Below, piece by piece: positions 42,276 to 51,754 of a stretch of DNA of 64,000 nt. Position 1 is the first letter of the stretch, and every line of letters starts with the position of its first letter. The stretch lies in NCBI GenBank assembly GCA_021808285.1, contig JAKBBV010000003.1, positions 39,749-103,748 on the forward strand, read 5' to 3'. Below the pieces are notes generated by a model. It was not told the DNA's origin, searched no databases, and worked only from the letters and a program-made list of their open reading frames with translations. The translations under genes and the position numbers were made by a program. The DNA is from Pseudomonadota bacterium. Its GTDB lineage: Bacteria > Pseudomonadota > Alphaproteobacteria > Caulobacterales > Caulobacteraceae.

Positions 42276-43997
42276 TCAGTACCCGTCCACCGAGCCCGTC
42301 GGCAGGCGCGGGTCGAGCGCGCCATAGAGGCGGTCTGAGCCAACCGGCTTGGCGCCAAGGGCTGGGGCGCCGACGAGGATCGCGGCGACCTGGTTGTCGT
42401 ATCCCACCTGCTGCAGACGGTGACCCTTGGCGGCGAGGGCGGCCATCGTGTCGGCGCTCAGCGCGAAGGGCTCGTAATAGAGGATGTCGGGCAGCCACTG
42501 CTCATGGAGGCGCGGCGCGTCCACGGCCTCGGTGAGGGTCATGTCATAGTCGATGGCGTTGATCAGGACCTGGATCACCGCGCTCGGGATCCGGCTTCCC
42601 CCCGGGGTGCCCACGACCATGACGAGCTGGCCATCGCGGGTGACGAGGGAGGGGCTCATGGAGGACAGCGGCCTCTTGCGCGGCGCGATGGCGTTGTTCG
42701 CTCCCTCTACGAGCCCGAACTGGTTGGGCACGCCGGGCTTGGAGGAAAAGTCGTCCATCTCGTCATTGAGGAGCACGCCGGTGCCGGGCGCCATGACCCG
42801 GGCCCCGAACCAGTCATTGAGGGTATAGGTCAGAGACACCGCGTCGCCCTGGGCGTCGACGATGGAGAAATGGGTGGTGCTCGTCCCCTCGTGGGACGGG
42901 GTGACCCCGCCCAGACTGGCCGAGGGCGTGGCGTGATCCATGAAGATGCCCGCGCGAAGCTGGGCCGTGTAGGCCGGCGAGATCAGCCTCGCCACGTCGG
43001 GATGAACGAAGGCCGGGTCGCCCAGTTCGAGGTTTCGGTCGTGATAGGCCCGCCGCAGAGCCTCGGTGAGCACATGCGCCTCCGAGGAGGAGGCGAATCC
43101 CATCTGGCCGAGCGGGTAGCCGGAGAGAATGCCGAGCGTCTCGCAGATCACCACGCCGCCGGAACTGGGCGGCGGGGCGGAGACGATGTGATAGCCGCGA
43201 TAGTCGCAGTCGAGCGGCGCGCGGGAGAGGGCGCGATAGGCCTCGAAATCGGACAACGAGAGAATCCCGCCATGGGCGCCGCTGGCGGCGACGATCCGCC
43301 GCGCTGCCTCGCCGCGATAGAAGCCGTCCGCGCCCCGATCCGAAATGGCTTCGAGGGTATGGGCGAGATCGGTCTGGACCAGCCGCTCGCCCTTGCGCCA
43401 GGGCCGGCCGTCATGGAGGAAGACCGCGGCGCTCGGCGGGTCCTTGGCGAAGTCCTCCGCCCCCTCGGCCAGGAAATCGGCGTCCGCCTGATCGAGGATG
43501 AAACCGTCCCTGGCCAGAGCGATGGCGGGAGCCATGAGTTCGCCCCGGGGCAGAGACCCGAAGCTCTGGCGCGCCAGCTCCAGACCCGCCACCGTGCCGG
43601 GGACTCCGACCGCCAGATATCCGCGCGTGCTGAGGCCCGGGACGACCTCGCCCTTGGCGTTCTGATAAAGCGTCGCCGTTGCGGCCCCCGGCGCCTCTTC
43701 GCGGAAATCGATGAACGCCTCCCGCCCGTCGCGCCAGCGCACGGTCATGAACCCGCCGCCGCCGATATTGCCCGCCTCGGGATAGGTCACGGCGAGAGCA
43801 TAGGCCACGGCGATGGCCGCATCGACGGCGTTGCCGCCCTTCTTCAGCACCTCGACGCCCGCCTCGCTGGCAAGGCGGTGAGCCGAGACCACCATGCCGT
43901 GTTCCGCCCCCACCGGCGCGGGCGCGGCGGCGCGAACGGCCAAGGGTTGCAGCAGCAGGGCCGCCGTGATGACCAGGCTGATCGTTCGCCGACCCAT
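42276..43997 (-). CDS. ggt: Gamma-glutamyltransferase
   Basis: This 573-residue periplasmic enzyme has a signal peptide (LVITAALLLQPLAVRAAA). It cleaves the gamma-glutamyl bond of glutathione. The N-terminal domain has ASEAGVEVLKKGGNAVDAAIAVAYALAVTYPEAGNIGGGGFM. The maturation site and catalytic Thr lie in HEGTSTTHFSIVD (around residue 365). LLNDEMDDFSSKPG, PLSSMSPSLV and VGTPGGSRIPSAVIQVL follow. Length and motifs are complete, so active autoprocessing is expected. The adjacent divergent S-formylglutathione hydrolase also uses a glutathione adduct, but co-regulation is not shown. Confidence 0.95.
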   Translation of the reverse strand: MGRRTISLVITAALLLQPLAVRAAAPAPVGAEHGMVVSAHRLASEAGVEVLKKGGNAVDAAIAVAYALAVTYPEAGNIGGGGFMTVRWRDGREAFIDFREEAPGAATATLYQNAKGEVVPGLSTRGYLAVGVPGTVAGLELARQSFGSLPRGELMAPAIALARDGFILDQADADFLAEGAEDFAKDPPSAAVFLHDGRPWRKGERLVQTDLAHTLEAISDRGADGFYRGEAARRIVAASGAHGGILSLSDFEAYRALSRAPLDCDYRGYHIVSAPPPSSGGVVICETLGILSGYPLGQMGFASSSEAHVLTEALRRAYHDRNLELGDPAFVHPDVARLISPAYTAQLRAGIFMDHATPSASLGGVTPSHEGTSTTHFSIVDAQGDAVSLTYTLNDWFGARVMAPGTGVLLNDEMDDFSSKPGVPNQFGLVEGANNAIAPRKRPLSSMSPSLVTRDGQLVMVVGTPGGSRIPSAVIQVLINAIDYDMTLTEAVDAPRLHEQWLPDILYYEPFALSADTMAALAAKGHRLQQVGYDNQVAAILVGAPALGAKPVGSDRLYGALDPRLPTGSVDGY

Positions 43998-44124
43998 GGA
44001 CTCGCTTCTCCCGCGTGAAGGCCGTCATTTCAGGGAAAGCCGCGCCCCTCCGCAAGGGGGACCGGGCCGTGAATCCTCGCCTTTCGGCTTGACCGGGGCC
44101 GCCGGGTTCGCCCATCAGCTCGGC

Positions 44125-44958
44125 ATGAGCCTTGAGACCCTGAACCGGCATCGCTGCTTCGAAGGCGTGCAGAGCTTTCACAGGCACCAGAGCTGCGCCA
44201 CCCGCACGGCGATGCGGTTCGGCGTCTATACGCCGCCGGGAGAGGGGCCGTTTCCGGTGGTCTGGTGCCTGGCGGGCCTGACCTGCACGGAGGAGACGTT
44301 CGCCATCAAGGCCGGGGCGCAGCGGGTCGCCGCGCAGCTTGGCCTCATGCTGGTCACCCCCGACACCAGTCCGCGCGGCGAGGGCGTCGCCGACGATCCC
44401 GCCTACGACATGGGCCAGGCGGCGGGGTTCTATCTTGACGCCACGCAGGCGCCCTGGGCGGCGCACTTCCAGATGCGCGCCTGGCTGGAGGACGAACTGC
44501 CCGATCTCATCGCAGAGGCCCTTCCCGTCGCCGATCTCGCGCGCCAGTCAATCCTCGGCCATTCCATGGGCGGGCACGGGGCCCTGACGATGGCTCTGCG
44601 CTCGCCGCAGCGATTCAGGAGCGTCTCGGCCTTCGCCCCCATCGTCTCCCCGCTCAACTGCCCATGGGGCGAGAAGGCGCTGAGCGGCTATCTGGGTCCC
44701 GACCGCGCGGCTTGGCGCGCCTATGACGCCTGCGCGCTCATCGCCGACGGCGCGAGGGTGAAGGAGATCCTCGTCGACCAGGGCGAGTCTGACCCTTACC
44801 TGGCCGAACAGCTCAAGCCGGAGCTTCTGGAAGCGGCCTGCGCGGAAGCGGGTCTGCCCCTGACGCTTCGCCGCCACGCCGGATACGACCATGGCTATTT
44901 CTTCATCCAGGGGTTCATCGCCGACCATCTGGCCTGGCACCGCGAGCGGTTAGGCTGA
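44125..44958 (+). CDS. fghA: S-formylglutathione hydrolase
   Basis: This 277-residue esterase-D type hydrolase splits S-formylglutathione to formate and glutathione in formaldehyde detoxification. It has [15 protein letters not shown] at the start, the oxyanion region [16 protein letters not shown] with the conserved cysteine, nucleophile Ser in [10 protein letters not shown], Asp in DQGESDPYL, and His in GYDHGYFFI. The ATG at 44125 gives the usual length. The glutathione-dependent formaldehyde dehydrogenase commonly paired with it is not in this window. Confidence 0.94.
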   Translation: MSLETLNRHRCFEGVQSFHRHQSCATRTAMRFGVYTPPGEGPFPVVWCLAGLTCTEETFAIKAGAQRVAAQLGLMLVTPDTSPRGEGVADDPAYDMGQAAGFYLDATQAPWAAHFQMRAWLEDELPDLIAEALPVADLARQSILGHSMGGHGALTMALRSPQRFRSVSAFAPIVSPLNCPWGEKALSGYLGPDRAAWRAYDACALIADGARVKEILVDQGESDPYLAEQLKPELLEAACAEAGLPLTLRRHAGYDHGYFFIQGFIADHLAWHRERLG

Positions 44959-45010
44959 GATCGGGCGTGGCGGGGGCTTTTCATTGCCTGGCGGGATCGG
45001 AGCGCCCATC

Positions 45011-46210
45011 TTGGCGGGCGTGACACGTCTCGACCTCGCCTTCGCCGCCCCTGCCGACCGGGTCCTGCCGGATGAGGCGGACGCGCGCCTCGCCGGCCCG
45101 CGGGGGAAGCTTCCCCTCACCGGTCTCACCCAGGACGAACTCCGGGCCGCCTTGAGCGAGCGCGGTGTGGCCAGCCCGGCCCAGGCGCGGATGCGGGCGG
45201 AGCAGATCTGGAGCTGGGCGCACAAGCGAGGCGTCACCGACTTCTCGGATATGACCAACATAGCCAAGGAGACCCGCGCGGCCCTGGGCGAGCATTTCGA
45301 CCTCGCCAGACCCGACGTGATCGACCGGCGCCAGAGCGCCGACGGCGTGGTAAAATGGCTGCTGCGCCTCTCACCCGGCGCCGAGGCGGAATCGGTGTTC
45401 ATCCCGGATGTGGGGCGCTCCGGCGCCCTGTGCGTCTCCAGTCAGGTGGGCTGCACCCTCAATTGCAGCTTCTGCCACACCGGAACCCAGCCCCTGGTGC
45501 GCAACCTCACCGCCGGCGAGATCGTCGCCCAGTGCCTGGTGGCGCGGGATGATCTGGGCGAATGGACCGCCGGGCCGGACGCGCGGCGGCTCTCCAACAT
45601 CGTCTTCATGGGCATGGGCGAACCGCTCTACAATCTCGACGCCGTGGCCGCCGCCATCGACATTCTCAGCCATGGCGAGAGCCTGGGCATTTCGCGGCGG
45701 CGCATCACCGTCTCCACCTCGGGGGTGGCGCCGAAGATCCCCGAGCTTGGCGCGCGCACCGGCGCCATGCTGGCCATCTCGCTGCACGCCGTGACCGACG
45801 CCCTGCGCGATGAACTGGTGCCGATCAATCGCGCCTATCCCATCGCCGAGCTGATGAAGGCGATCCGCGCCTATCCCGGCCTCTCCAACGCCCGCCGGGT
45901 GACCTTCGAATATGTCATGCTCAAGGGGGTCAACGACTCTCCGGCGGAAGCCCGCGCGCTGGTGCGCCTGCTCGCCGGGGTTCCAGCCAAGATCAACCTG
46001 ATCCCGTTCAACCCCTGGCCGGGCTCGCCCTATGAATGTTCTTCAACCTCGACCATCAAGACCTTCGCCGACATCGTCAATCGCGCCGGCTACGCCTCGC
46101 CCATCCGCACGCCGCGCGGCCGCGACATCCTCGCCGCCTGCGGCCAGCTCCGCTCGGAAAGCACCAAGGAACGGGCCAGCGCGAGGCGGGCCCGGGAGCT
46201 ACAGGGTTAG
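45011..46210 (+). CDS. rlmN: 23S rRNA (adenine2503-C2)/tRNA methyltransferase
   Basis: This 399-residue radical SAM enzyme methylates C2 of A2503 in 23S rRNA and A37 in some tRNAs. The cluster motif is [11 protein letters not shown] (CX3CX2C). Two cysteines for the mechanism are in [12 protein letters not shown] and [23 protein letters not shown] and [17 protein letters not shown] are typical. I prefer TTG 45011 because GGAG lies 8 nt upstream; TTG 44984 and GTG 45020 are other in-frame options. The stop codon is followed at once by a 9-bp tandem repeat and a palindromic element. Confidence 0.93.
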   Translation: MAGVTRLDLAFAAPADRVLPDEADARLAGPRGKLPLTGLTQDELRAALSERGVASPAQARMRAEQIWSWAHKRGVTDFSDMTNIAKETRAALGEHFDLARPDVIDRRQSADGVVKWLLRLSPGAEAESVFIPDVGRSGALCVSSQVGCTLNCSFCHTGTQPLVRNLTAGEIVAQCLVARDDLGEWTAGPDARRLSNIVFMGMGEPLYNLDAVAAAIDILSHGESLGISRRRITVSTSGVAPKIPELGARTGAMLAISLHAVTDALRDELVPINRAYPIAELMKAIRAYPGLSNARRVTFEYVMLKGVNDSPAEARALVRLLAGVPAKINLIPFNPWPGSPYECSSTSTIKTFADIVNRAGYASPIRTPRGRDILAACGQLRSESTKERASARRARELQG

Positions 46211-46237
46211 TTTCGGAAGTTTCGGAAGTTTCGGAAG
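46211..46237. repeat. Three tandem 9-bp repeats bordering palindromic element 1
   Basis: TTTCGGAAG occurs three times in a row directly after the rlmN stop and continues into TTTCGGGG of the palindromic element. The unit repeats the outer end of that element's arm, so it was probably generated by duplication there. Confidence 0.9.
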
Positions 46238-46323
46238 TTTCGGGGACGCTATATTTAATTCATTCAACGGCGCATATCGATTGTGGAACTGCGCGAATTA
46301 AATATAGCGTCCCCGAAACTTCC
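46233..46323. repeat. Palindromic element copy 1 (29-bp perfect inverted repeat)
   Basis: The left arm 46233-46261 and right arm 46295-46323 are perfect reverse complements. They contain the shared core TTTCGGGGACGCTATATT and the AT-rich inner end TAATTC. The loop of 33 bp is not shared with the other copies. It lies between the convergent rlmN and SRPBCC genes. It resembles REP-like or RAYT-associated hairpins; this is inference, as no transposase gene is in the window. Confidence 0.9.
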
Positions 46324-46339
46324 CCCAAAACTTCCCGGC

Positions 46340-46918
46340 CTATCGCGCCGCGGCGACCGCTTCGCGCTGAAGGTTGATGAGCACCTTGGCCGTGTCGCGT
46401 TTCATGCCTTCCCGCACGAGCGGCGCGGGGGCGAGGATGTCGGCGCCGACGAGGTTCTCATAGGTGACGCGGGTCACGCCGCCCTGAAGCGGGATCAGGC
46501 GCCACTCTCCCTGCTCTTCCTTGAGATTGCCGCCGGCCTTGCGGAAACGGATCACCTGATAGGGCTGATAGTCCTCGCGCACGACGTTGGAGATGGTCGG
46601 GACGAAGAAGTTGCCGCGGGTCACGGTCTCGCGCACGTCCGTGTCATGGGCCGGATCGGCTTGAAGGATGCGGCAGAGCGTCACCGTGGTCACCAGCCGG
46701 GCGGCATAGCGGCAGTCGTGCATCACATCCCAGATCACCTTGGGCGGCGCGGCGATGTCGATGGCGGCGTGGATCAGCACGGCCCCGTCCGGCGCCGGCG
46801 CCACTTCGGAGAACGGCTTGCCCTCCTGAAGATCACGATCCGCGGAGTCCGGCGGCGCCCAGGCGACCAGGGCGAGCGCGGAGAGGCAGAGGGCGCCAAG
46901 AGGCAAACTCAAACGCAT
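46340..46918 (-). CDS. SRPBCC (START-like/polyketide cyclase) protein with signal peptide
   Basis: This 192-residue protein starts MRLSLPLGALCLSALALVAWA, an export signal. An SRPBCC fold follows: VLIHAAIDIAAPPKVIWDVMHDCRYAARLVTTV, TVTRGNFFVPTISNVVREDYQPYQVIRFRKAGG, GEWRLIPLQGGVTRVTYENLVGADI, and the long C-terminal helix. This fold binds hydrophobic ligands in a helix-grip cavity; the ligand here is unknown. I chose the ATG at 46916-46918 because it opens the signal peptide; the longer frame upstream has no signal. The next 301 bp to the TylF-like gene (46919-47219) hold no gene I can support. Confidence 0.75.
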   Translation of the reverse strand: MRLSLPLGALCLSALALVAWAPPDSADRDLQEGKPFSEVAPAPDGAVLIHAAIDIAAPPKVIWDVMHDCRYAARLVTTVTLCRILQADPAHDTDVRETVTRGNFFVPTISNVVREDYQPYQVIRFRKAGGNLKEEQGEWRLIPLQGGVTRVTYENLVGADILAPAPLVREGMKRDTAKVLINLQREAVAAAR

Positions 46919-47219
46919 GCGAGGGGGGGCTCCGTGGGCGGGGCTCGCCCCAAGGGGGCGGCGTCGTTGGCCGGGCAATCTCGTCCTTATAGGCGACACA
47001 GGGTGAGCCGGATCATCGGCGGAGGAGGTTAACGTCCGAAAAACCCGGCGGAAATGAGACATCAGGCGCTGGCACAGGTTGTCACCCGCGGCGGCGCGGC
47101 CTAAGCGGCTCGCGATGACCGGGCGGCGCGGCCAGGAAGGACGCTGGCGCGAGAGGCTGGCGCCCGGAGCCGGGACGGGTCCGCTTGGCGCGCTCCCAGG
47201 GGACCTTACGGACGCACCG

Positions 47220-48077
47220 ATGCGCGAGACGATGACCGCAGCCGAGACCGACGCACGTCACCTCTATCTGGACCTTATGAAGAAGGTCCTCACCCGGGTG
47301 ATCTCCTTCGAGAGCCACCGTCCCTTCCGTCGCGCCCTGCCCGACACCAAGCCGCTCACATGGGCGGCCCTCCTGCCCTTTCGCCTGCTGTCCCGGCTCA
47401 CCGGCCTCAAGCTCTACCGATCCGTCTCGGACGACCTGAGCTTTCGCATCGAGGGCCGGGACTGGCCCTCGGACGGCGAGACCATGATCGGGCTCAAACG
47501 TCTGGACAATCTGCAGTCCTGCATCGACTCCGTGCTCGCCGACGGGATCGAAGGCGACTTCATCGAAACCGGGGTCTGGCGCGGCGGCGCCTGCATCTTC
47601 ATGAAGGCGGTGCTGGCGGCCTATGGCGAGACGACGCGAAAGGTCTGGGTCGCCGACTCCTTCGAGGGTCTCCCCAAACCCGACGGACGCTACGGTCAGG
47701 ACAAGGGCGACGGTCTGTGGCGGCTGCGCGGCGATCTCGGCGTCGGGGTCGAAGAGGTGCGCGAGAACTTCCGAAAATACGGCCTGCTCGATGACAATAT
47801 CCGGTTTCTGAAGGGCTGGTTCAAAGACACTCTGCCCGGCGCGCCCTTCGAGAAGCTGGCGATCGCGCGCCTCGACGGCGACATGTATTCCTCGACCATG
47901 GACGCGCTGATGGCGCTTTATCCCAAGCTCTCCCGGGGCGGCTATCTGATCGTCGACGACTACGGCGCCTGCGCCCCGTGCGAGCAGGCGGTGCAGGATT
48001 ACCGGCGCGAACAGGGCATCACCACGCCGATCATCCCGATCGACTGGACCGGGGTCTATTGGCGCAAGGAGGACTGA
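47220..48077 (+). CDS. TylF/MycF-family O-methyltransferase
   Basis: This 285-residue SAM-dependent methyltransferase is related to macrocin O-methyltransferase TylF. Recognised segments are MIGLKRLDNLQSCIDSVLADGIEGDFIETGVWRGGACIFM (SAM-binding G-x-W-x-G-G), VWVADSFEGLPKPD, and LDGDMYSSTMDALMALYPKLSRGGYLIVDDYGA, which holds the metal-binding aspartates and a general base. These enzymes methylate sugar hydroxyls. Outside antibiotic clusters they probably act on polysaccharide or glycolipid sugars. No glycosyltransferase is adjacent, so the acceptor is unknown. Confidence 0.88.
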   Translation: MRETMTAAETDARHLYLDLMKKVLTRVISFESHRPFRRALPDTKPLTWAALLPFRLLSRLTGLKLYRSVSDDLSFRIEGRDWPSDGETMIGLKRLDNLQSCIDSVLADGIEGDFIETGVWRGGACIFMKAVLAAYGETTRKVWVADSFEGLPKPDGRYGQDKGDGLWRLRGDLGVGVEEVRENFRKYGLLDDNIRFLKGWFKDTLPGAPFEKLAIARLDGDMYSSTMDALMALYPKLSRGGYLIVDDYGACAPCEQAVQDYRREQGITTPIIPIDWTGVYWRKED

Positions 48078-48114
48078 CCGCCGCCGCGGCGAGTCGCTCA
48101 ACTCCACATTCGCT

Positions 48115-51060
48115 CTAACCGGGTCCGGTCGCCTGCGGGACGGATGTGGGGCCGGCGCCAGGGTCCGCGCCGTGCAGGTGGCCCGCCACCGCCTCGATGG
48201 CCTCGACGAGGCCCATGCGACGAAGGCTCACGCCCTCTGGAAGTCCGGTGAAGAGGCGGCTGGGCGCCGCCGAATCGAGGAGCACGAAGGCGCCACGGTC
48301 GTGTTCACGACGGATCAGGCGACCGAAGGCCTGGGCCAGGCGCCCGCGGGTCAGGGCGTCGTCATAGGCGCCGCCGCCGAAGAGACCTCGCCGAGCCTTG
48401 TGCAGGACGTCCGGTCGTGGCCAGGGCACGCGATCGAAGACCAGGAGGCGCAGGGCCTCGCCTGGCACGTCGACCCCATCGCGCACCGCGTCGACGCCCA
48501 GGAGGCAGCTGTCGGCTTCGGCCCGGAACATGTCCACCAGGGTGGCGACGTCCAGGGGGTCCACATGCTGGGCGTAGAGGGGCAGGCCCCGGTCGGCGAG
48601 GGGGCCGGCCATCAGAGCGTGCGCGGCGCGCAGGCGACGGATGGCGGTGAAGAGGCCCAGCGCCCCTCCCCTGGCGGCCAGGAACAGCTCGCGCATGGCG
48701 GCGGCGACCTGACGCGCGTCGTCACGGTTGACGTCGGTGACAACGATGGCCAGGGCCGCCTTGGCGTAGTCGAAGGGGGAGGCCAGGCGCAGGGTTCGCG
48801 CCGGCGTCGCCAGACGCGCGGCGCCGGTGCGCCTCTCGGCCAGGGCGAAGGGCGTCTTGGGGTGCGGATCGGCCAGGGTGGCGCTGGTCACGAGGACGCC
48901 GTGGGCGCCGGTCAGAACGCTGGCGTGCAGCGGTTCGCTCGGATCGCGCCAATGGCGCCGATAGACGGCATCCACCACCCGGCCGAACTGGAGACCGGCC
49001 TCGAACACCTGCACGAACGGGGCGTCCTCCGGGGTTTCAGGCGCCGGAGCGCCCGCCGCTCCGGGCGGCGCCCCTTCCTGACCCGCCGCCAGGCTGCGCA
49101 ACATGGCGCGCCACGCCGGCAGGATCTGACGCGCGCGCCAGTCGAGTCCGCGCAGGACGCCTTCGATCCGGTTGCGCTCCACCGGGCCGAGGACATCCGC
49201 CTCATCGTCAAGGAGATCGCCCAGTCTCTGCGCCAGGATCTTCAGCGGCGCCTCCACCTCCCCGAGGGCTCGCTCGGCGGCCTTCGCGGTGGTGATCACG
49301 GGGCCCAGGGCGGGAAGGGCCTCGCATTCCCGCTGACCCTCGCCCTGCCCGGTGGTCCGGGCGCGGATCTGGTCCAGCGCCGCGGCGAGAAAGGCTTCGA
49401 TCTCGCCATGCGGGCGAGCGTCGTCGCCGCTCGGCGCGATCCGTCCCGACCAGCCCTCGCCCGGCAGGATGACGGCGGCGCGCACGGCGGCCTGCAGGGC
49501 GGCCCTGGCGGCCTCGGCGGCGTCTGAGATCGCGTCCTCGCGGGTGGCGGCGCGCAGGGCGTCGTCCAGCCGCGCCTCCAGGCCCCGGCCCCGGCGACCC
49601 CGCGTCTCCGGACCCCTCATCCAGCGGCGCATCTCGGCGGTCTCGGCGCCCGACAGGGCCACGGAAAAGGCGCTGTCGGCGGCGTCGAACAGGTGATGGC
49701 CCTCGTCAAAGACGATGCGGCGGGGCGGGCCCTCGTCGGAGGGTCGGCTGGCCAGGCCCTGGCGGGCGGCCTGGCTCATCACCAGGGCGTGGTTGGCGAT
49801 GACCAGATCGGCCTGGCGCGAGGCGCGCGCGGATCGTTCCACAAAGCAGGCGCGATAGTGGGCGCAGGCGGCATGGACGCACTCGCCGCGCCGGTCGACG
49901 AGATTGGCCGGGCCGGCCTGGGCCGCCGGCGGGACCTCGAACAGATTGGGAAGCCAGGCGGGGAAATCGCCGCCTGTCATGTCGCCGTCGCGGGTGGCGC
50001 GAGCCCAGCGGACCGCCAGAACCAGACCGATCAGGTCGCCCTCGCCCAGACGCGCGGCGTTGACGCCCTCCTGGAGGTTGAGCAGGCAGAGATAATTCTC
50101 GCGGCCCTTGCGCACGGCCACCTTGCGAGCGCGCACGACGGGATCGGGATAGACGCTCTGCGCCTCCCGGGCGATCTGGCGCTGCAGGGCGCGGGTGAAG
50201 GTGGAGATCCAGACGGACGGCCCGTTGGCCTCAGCCCAGAGCGAGGCGGGGGCGAGATAGGCCAGGGTCTTGCCTGTGCCGGTGCCGGCCTCAGCCAGAA
50301 TCATTCGCGGCGCATCGGGCGCCTCGCGCGGCTGGAAGGCGTGGGCGGCCAGGGCGGCGAAGTCGGCCTGCATGGGACGCGGCTCGCTCAGCCCGGCTCG
50401 GGCCAGAAGCTCGGCGAGGCGGCGGCGCACGGCTTCCGGATCGATCGGCGCCGAGCCCGCCTCGCCGGGAGGGGCCTCGTCCTCCCATTCTGCGATATGG
50501 GCCCAGGGATCGAGACCGTCGCCGCGCCAGGGCCGATCGACGCGACCGCCCGCCCGCAGGGCGCCAAGAACCGGCGCCGCCCACGCCCAGCCGGCCCGAC
50601 CCAGGGTCTCAGCCTGGGCCACGGCCTCGGCGCGCGACGGGAGAGGATGGGACTGAAGCTCGCCCAGCAGGCGCTCCGCCGTCTGCCTCAATATCCTCGC
50701 CTGATGTTCCGGAGCCTGAGGCGCCGGCAGGCCGAACGCCAGGGCAAGCCCGGCCGGCGACGGGGCCAGGATTTCGGCCGGGCGAACGAAGGCGAACAGC
50801 TCCAGCACATCGAGGAGGCGCGGAGAGCGTCCGCGCGGCCCTTCCCCCAGGCGCCTGGCCGTGACGGCCGCATGGAGGACCATGACCGGTCCTTCGCGGA
50901 ACAGCCGCCCCGCCGCGTTCAGCGCGATCTCGCGCGCGCCCGCGTCATCGGCCACCGCCGCCCTGCCGCCTGGGGGCGTCGCCAAGGCGGGGGGCAGGAG
51001 GGCTGTCCCGGCAGGTGGAACCGGTCCCTCCGGCGCGGCGAGACTCGCGGGCGTCGGCAT
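48115..51060 (-). CDS. DinG/XPD-type superfamily 2 DNA helicase
   Basis: This 981-residue iron-sulfur helicase has Walker A EAGTGTGKT (257-265) and the DEAH-type box VFDEGHHLFD (around 450). Between them lie four cysteines (YLCLLN, GECVHAAC, YRACF) that probably bind [4Fe-4S]. The C-terminal helicase motifs include DRVPWPRPDVL and LAQFGR-like LAQAFGRLIRREHDRG. The N-terminal 225 residues form an accessory region common in alphaproteobacterial members. It unwinds DNA 5'-3' with likely roles in R-loop or damage processing. It follows a small membrane protein gene by 49 bp, and it is convergent with the methyltransferase gene. Confidence 0.9.
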   Translation of the reverse strand: MPTPASLAAPEGPVPPAGTALLPPALATPPGGRAAVADDAGAREIALNAAGRLFREGPVMVLHAAVTARRLGEGPRGRSPRLLDVLELFAFVRPAEILAPSPAGLALAFGLPAPQAPEHQARILRQTAERLLGELQSHPLPSRAEAVAQAETLGRAGWAWAAPVLGALRAGGRVDRPWRGDGLDPWAHIAEWEDEAPPGEAGSAPIDPEAVRRRLAELLARAGLSEPRPMQADFAALAAHAFQPREAPDAPRMILAEAGTGTGKTLAYLAPASLWAEANGPSVWISTFTRALQRQIAREAQSVYPDPVVRARKVAVRKGRENYLCLLNLQEGVNAARLGEGDLIGLVLAVRWARATRDGDMTGGDFPAWLPNLFEVPPAAQAGPANLVDRRGECVHAACAHYRACFVERSARASRQADLVIANHALVMSQAARQGLASRPSDEGPPRRIVFDEGHHLFDAADSAFSVALSGAETAEMRRWMRGPETRGRRGRGLEARLDDALRAATREDAISDAAEAARAALQAAVRAAVILPGEGWSGRIAPSGDDARPHGEIEAFLAAALDQIRARTTGQGEGQRECEALPALGPVITTAKAAERALGEVEAPLKILAQRLGDLLDDEADVLGPVERNRIEGVLRGLDWRARQILPAWRAMLRSLAAGQEGAPPGAAGAPAPETPEDAPFVQVFEAGLQFGRVVDAVYRRHWRDPSEPLHASVLTGAHGVLVTSATLADPHPKTPFALAERRTGAARLATPARTLRLASPFDYAKAALAIVVTDVNRDDARQVAAAMRELFLAARGGALGLFTAIRRLRAAHALMAGPLADRGLPLYAQHVDPLDVATLVDMFRAEADSCLLGVDAVRDGVDVPGEALRLLVFDRVPWPRPDVLHKARRGLFGGGAYDDALTRGRLAQAFGRLIRREHDRGAFVLLDSAAPSRLFTGLPEGVSLRRMGLVEAIEAVAGHLHGADPGAGPTSVPQATGPG

Positions 51061-51109
51061 CCCTCCCGCCTAACACCCGCCGCAGCGCGAGGCGACCGGT
51101 GAGTCCCCG

Positions 51110-51637
51110 CTAATCGACCCACGGGCGCAGGGCGTCGCGAAGAGCCGTGGGATCGTCGAGACAAGGACCGATGGCGTCGATCTCGACGAATCGCCGCCAG
51201 CGATCACGACGGATGAGCGTTTTGCGCAGATGCAGGATCAGATTCGGATGCGCCAAGGCCGAGGCGCGCAGGAAACCTCGCCGTCGGGTGTCGGCGCCGC
51301 CCGTCGCCGTCTCAACGGCTCTGAGGTCCTTCAGCGGCGCCTGGATGCTGAGGAGGGTCCCCAGCCGCACGACAAGATGTTGATCAAACAGCAGAATGGG
51401 ATGGCGAAAGAGAGACAGGAAGAGGTTCGCGAGCGACACGACGCCCACCGCCTCGATCAGCAGCACAGCCCCTGCGATTTTGGGGACGAACAGCTCCACA
51501 ACCAGGTCGCTCACCAGGAGTTCGACCCCCGCCGCCGCGAGCAGAACGCCGGACACCAGGCCCACGGAGCGACCATAGGAAAAGGCTCTCGCGGAGGGCG
51601 GGATATTCGGCGCCGTCAGGGATGCCCAAAGTCGCAA
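51110..51637 (-). CDS. Uncharacterised membrane protein with two hydrophobic segments
   Basis: This 175-residue protein has no recognised family. It has two strongly hydrophobic stretches, SVGLVSGVLLAAAGVELLVSDLVV (around 24-48) and FVPKIAGAVLLIEAVGVVSLANLFLSLF (around 50-77). A soluble C-terminal part of about 95 residues follows, beta-rich with ILLFDQHLVVRLGTLLSIQAPLKDLRAV and RRRFVEIDAIGPCLDD. The layout (two transmembrane helices then a PH-like beta domain) resembles bacterial PH-domain membrane proteins, but I cannot assign it. It is upstream of the DinG-type helicase on the same strand. Confidence 0.6.
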   Translation of the reverse strand: MRLWASLTAPNIPPSARAFSYGRSVGLVSGVLLAAAGVELLVSDLVVELFVPKIAGAVLLIEAVGVVSLANLFLSLFRHPILLFDQHLVVRLGTLLSIQAPLKDLRAVETATGGADTRRRGFLRASALAHPNLILHLRKTLIRRDRWRRFVEIDAIGPCLDDPTALRDALRPWVD

Positions 51638-51754
51638 CGGATCAGCGCCTCCTGTTCAATCTGCGGCGGATCGGCGTCATGGGTTATCATCGACCCGCGC
51701 GACAGACGAGACGGGCGACCCTGCACAAATCAGGAACATGCTATGGCATGACCC

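Noticed and set aside
46233..46323. Palindromic element 1 as a rho-independent terminator
   Set aside because: It is in the right place for convergent genes, but identical elements lie in promoter-side gaps at 56.7 and 59.9 kb, and the arms end without a T-run.
46919..47219. A gene in the 301-bp gap before the TylF-like gene
   Set aside because: The open frames here are extensions of the flanking genes; none has a good start or family resemblance.
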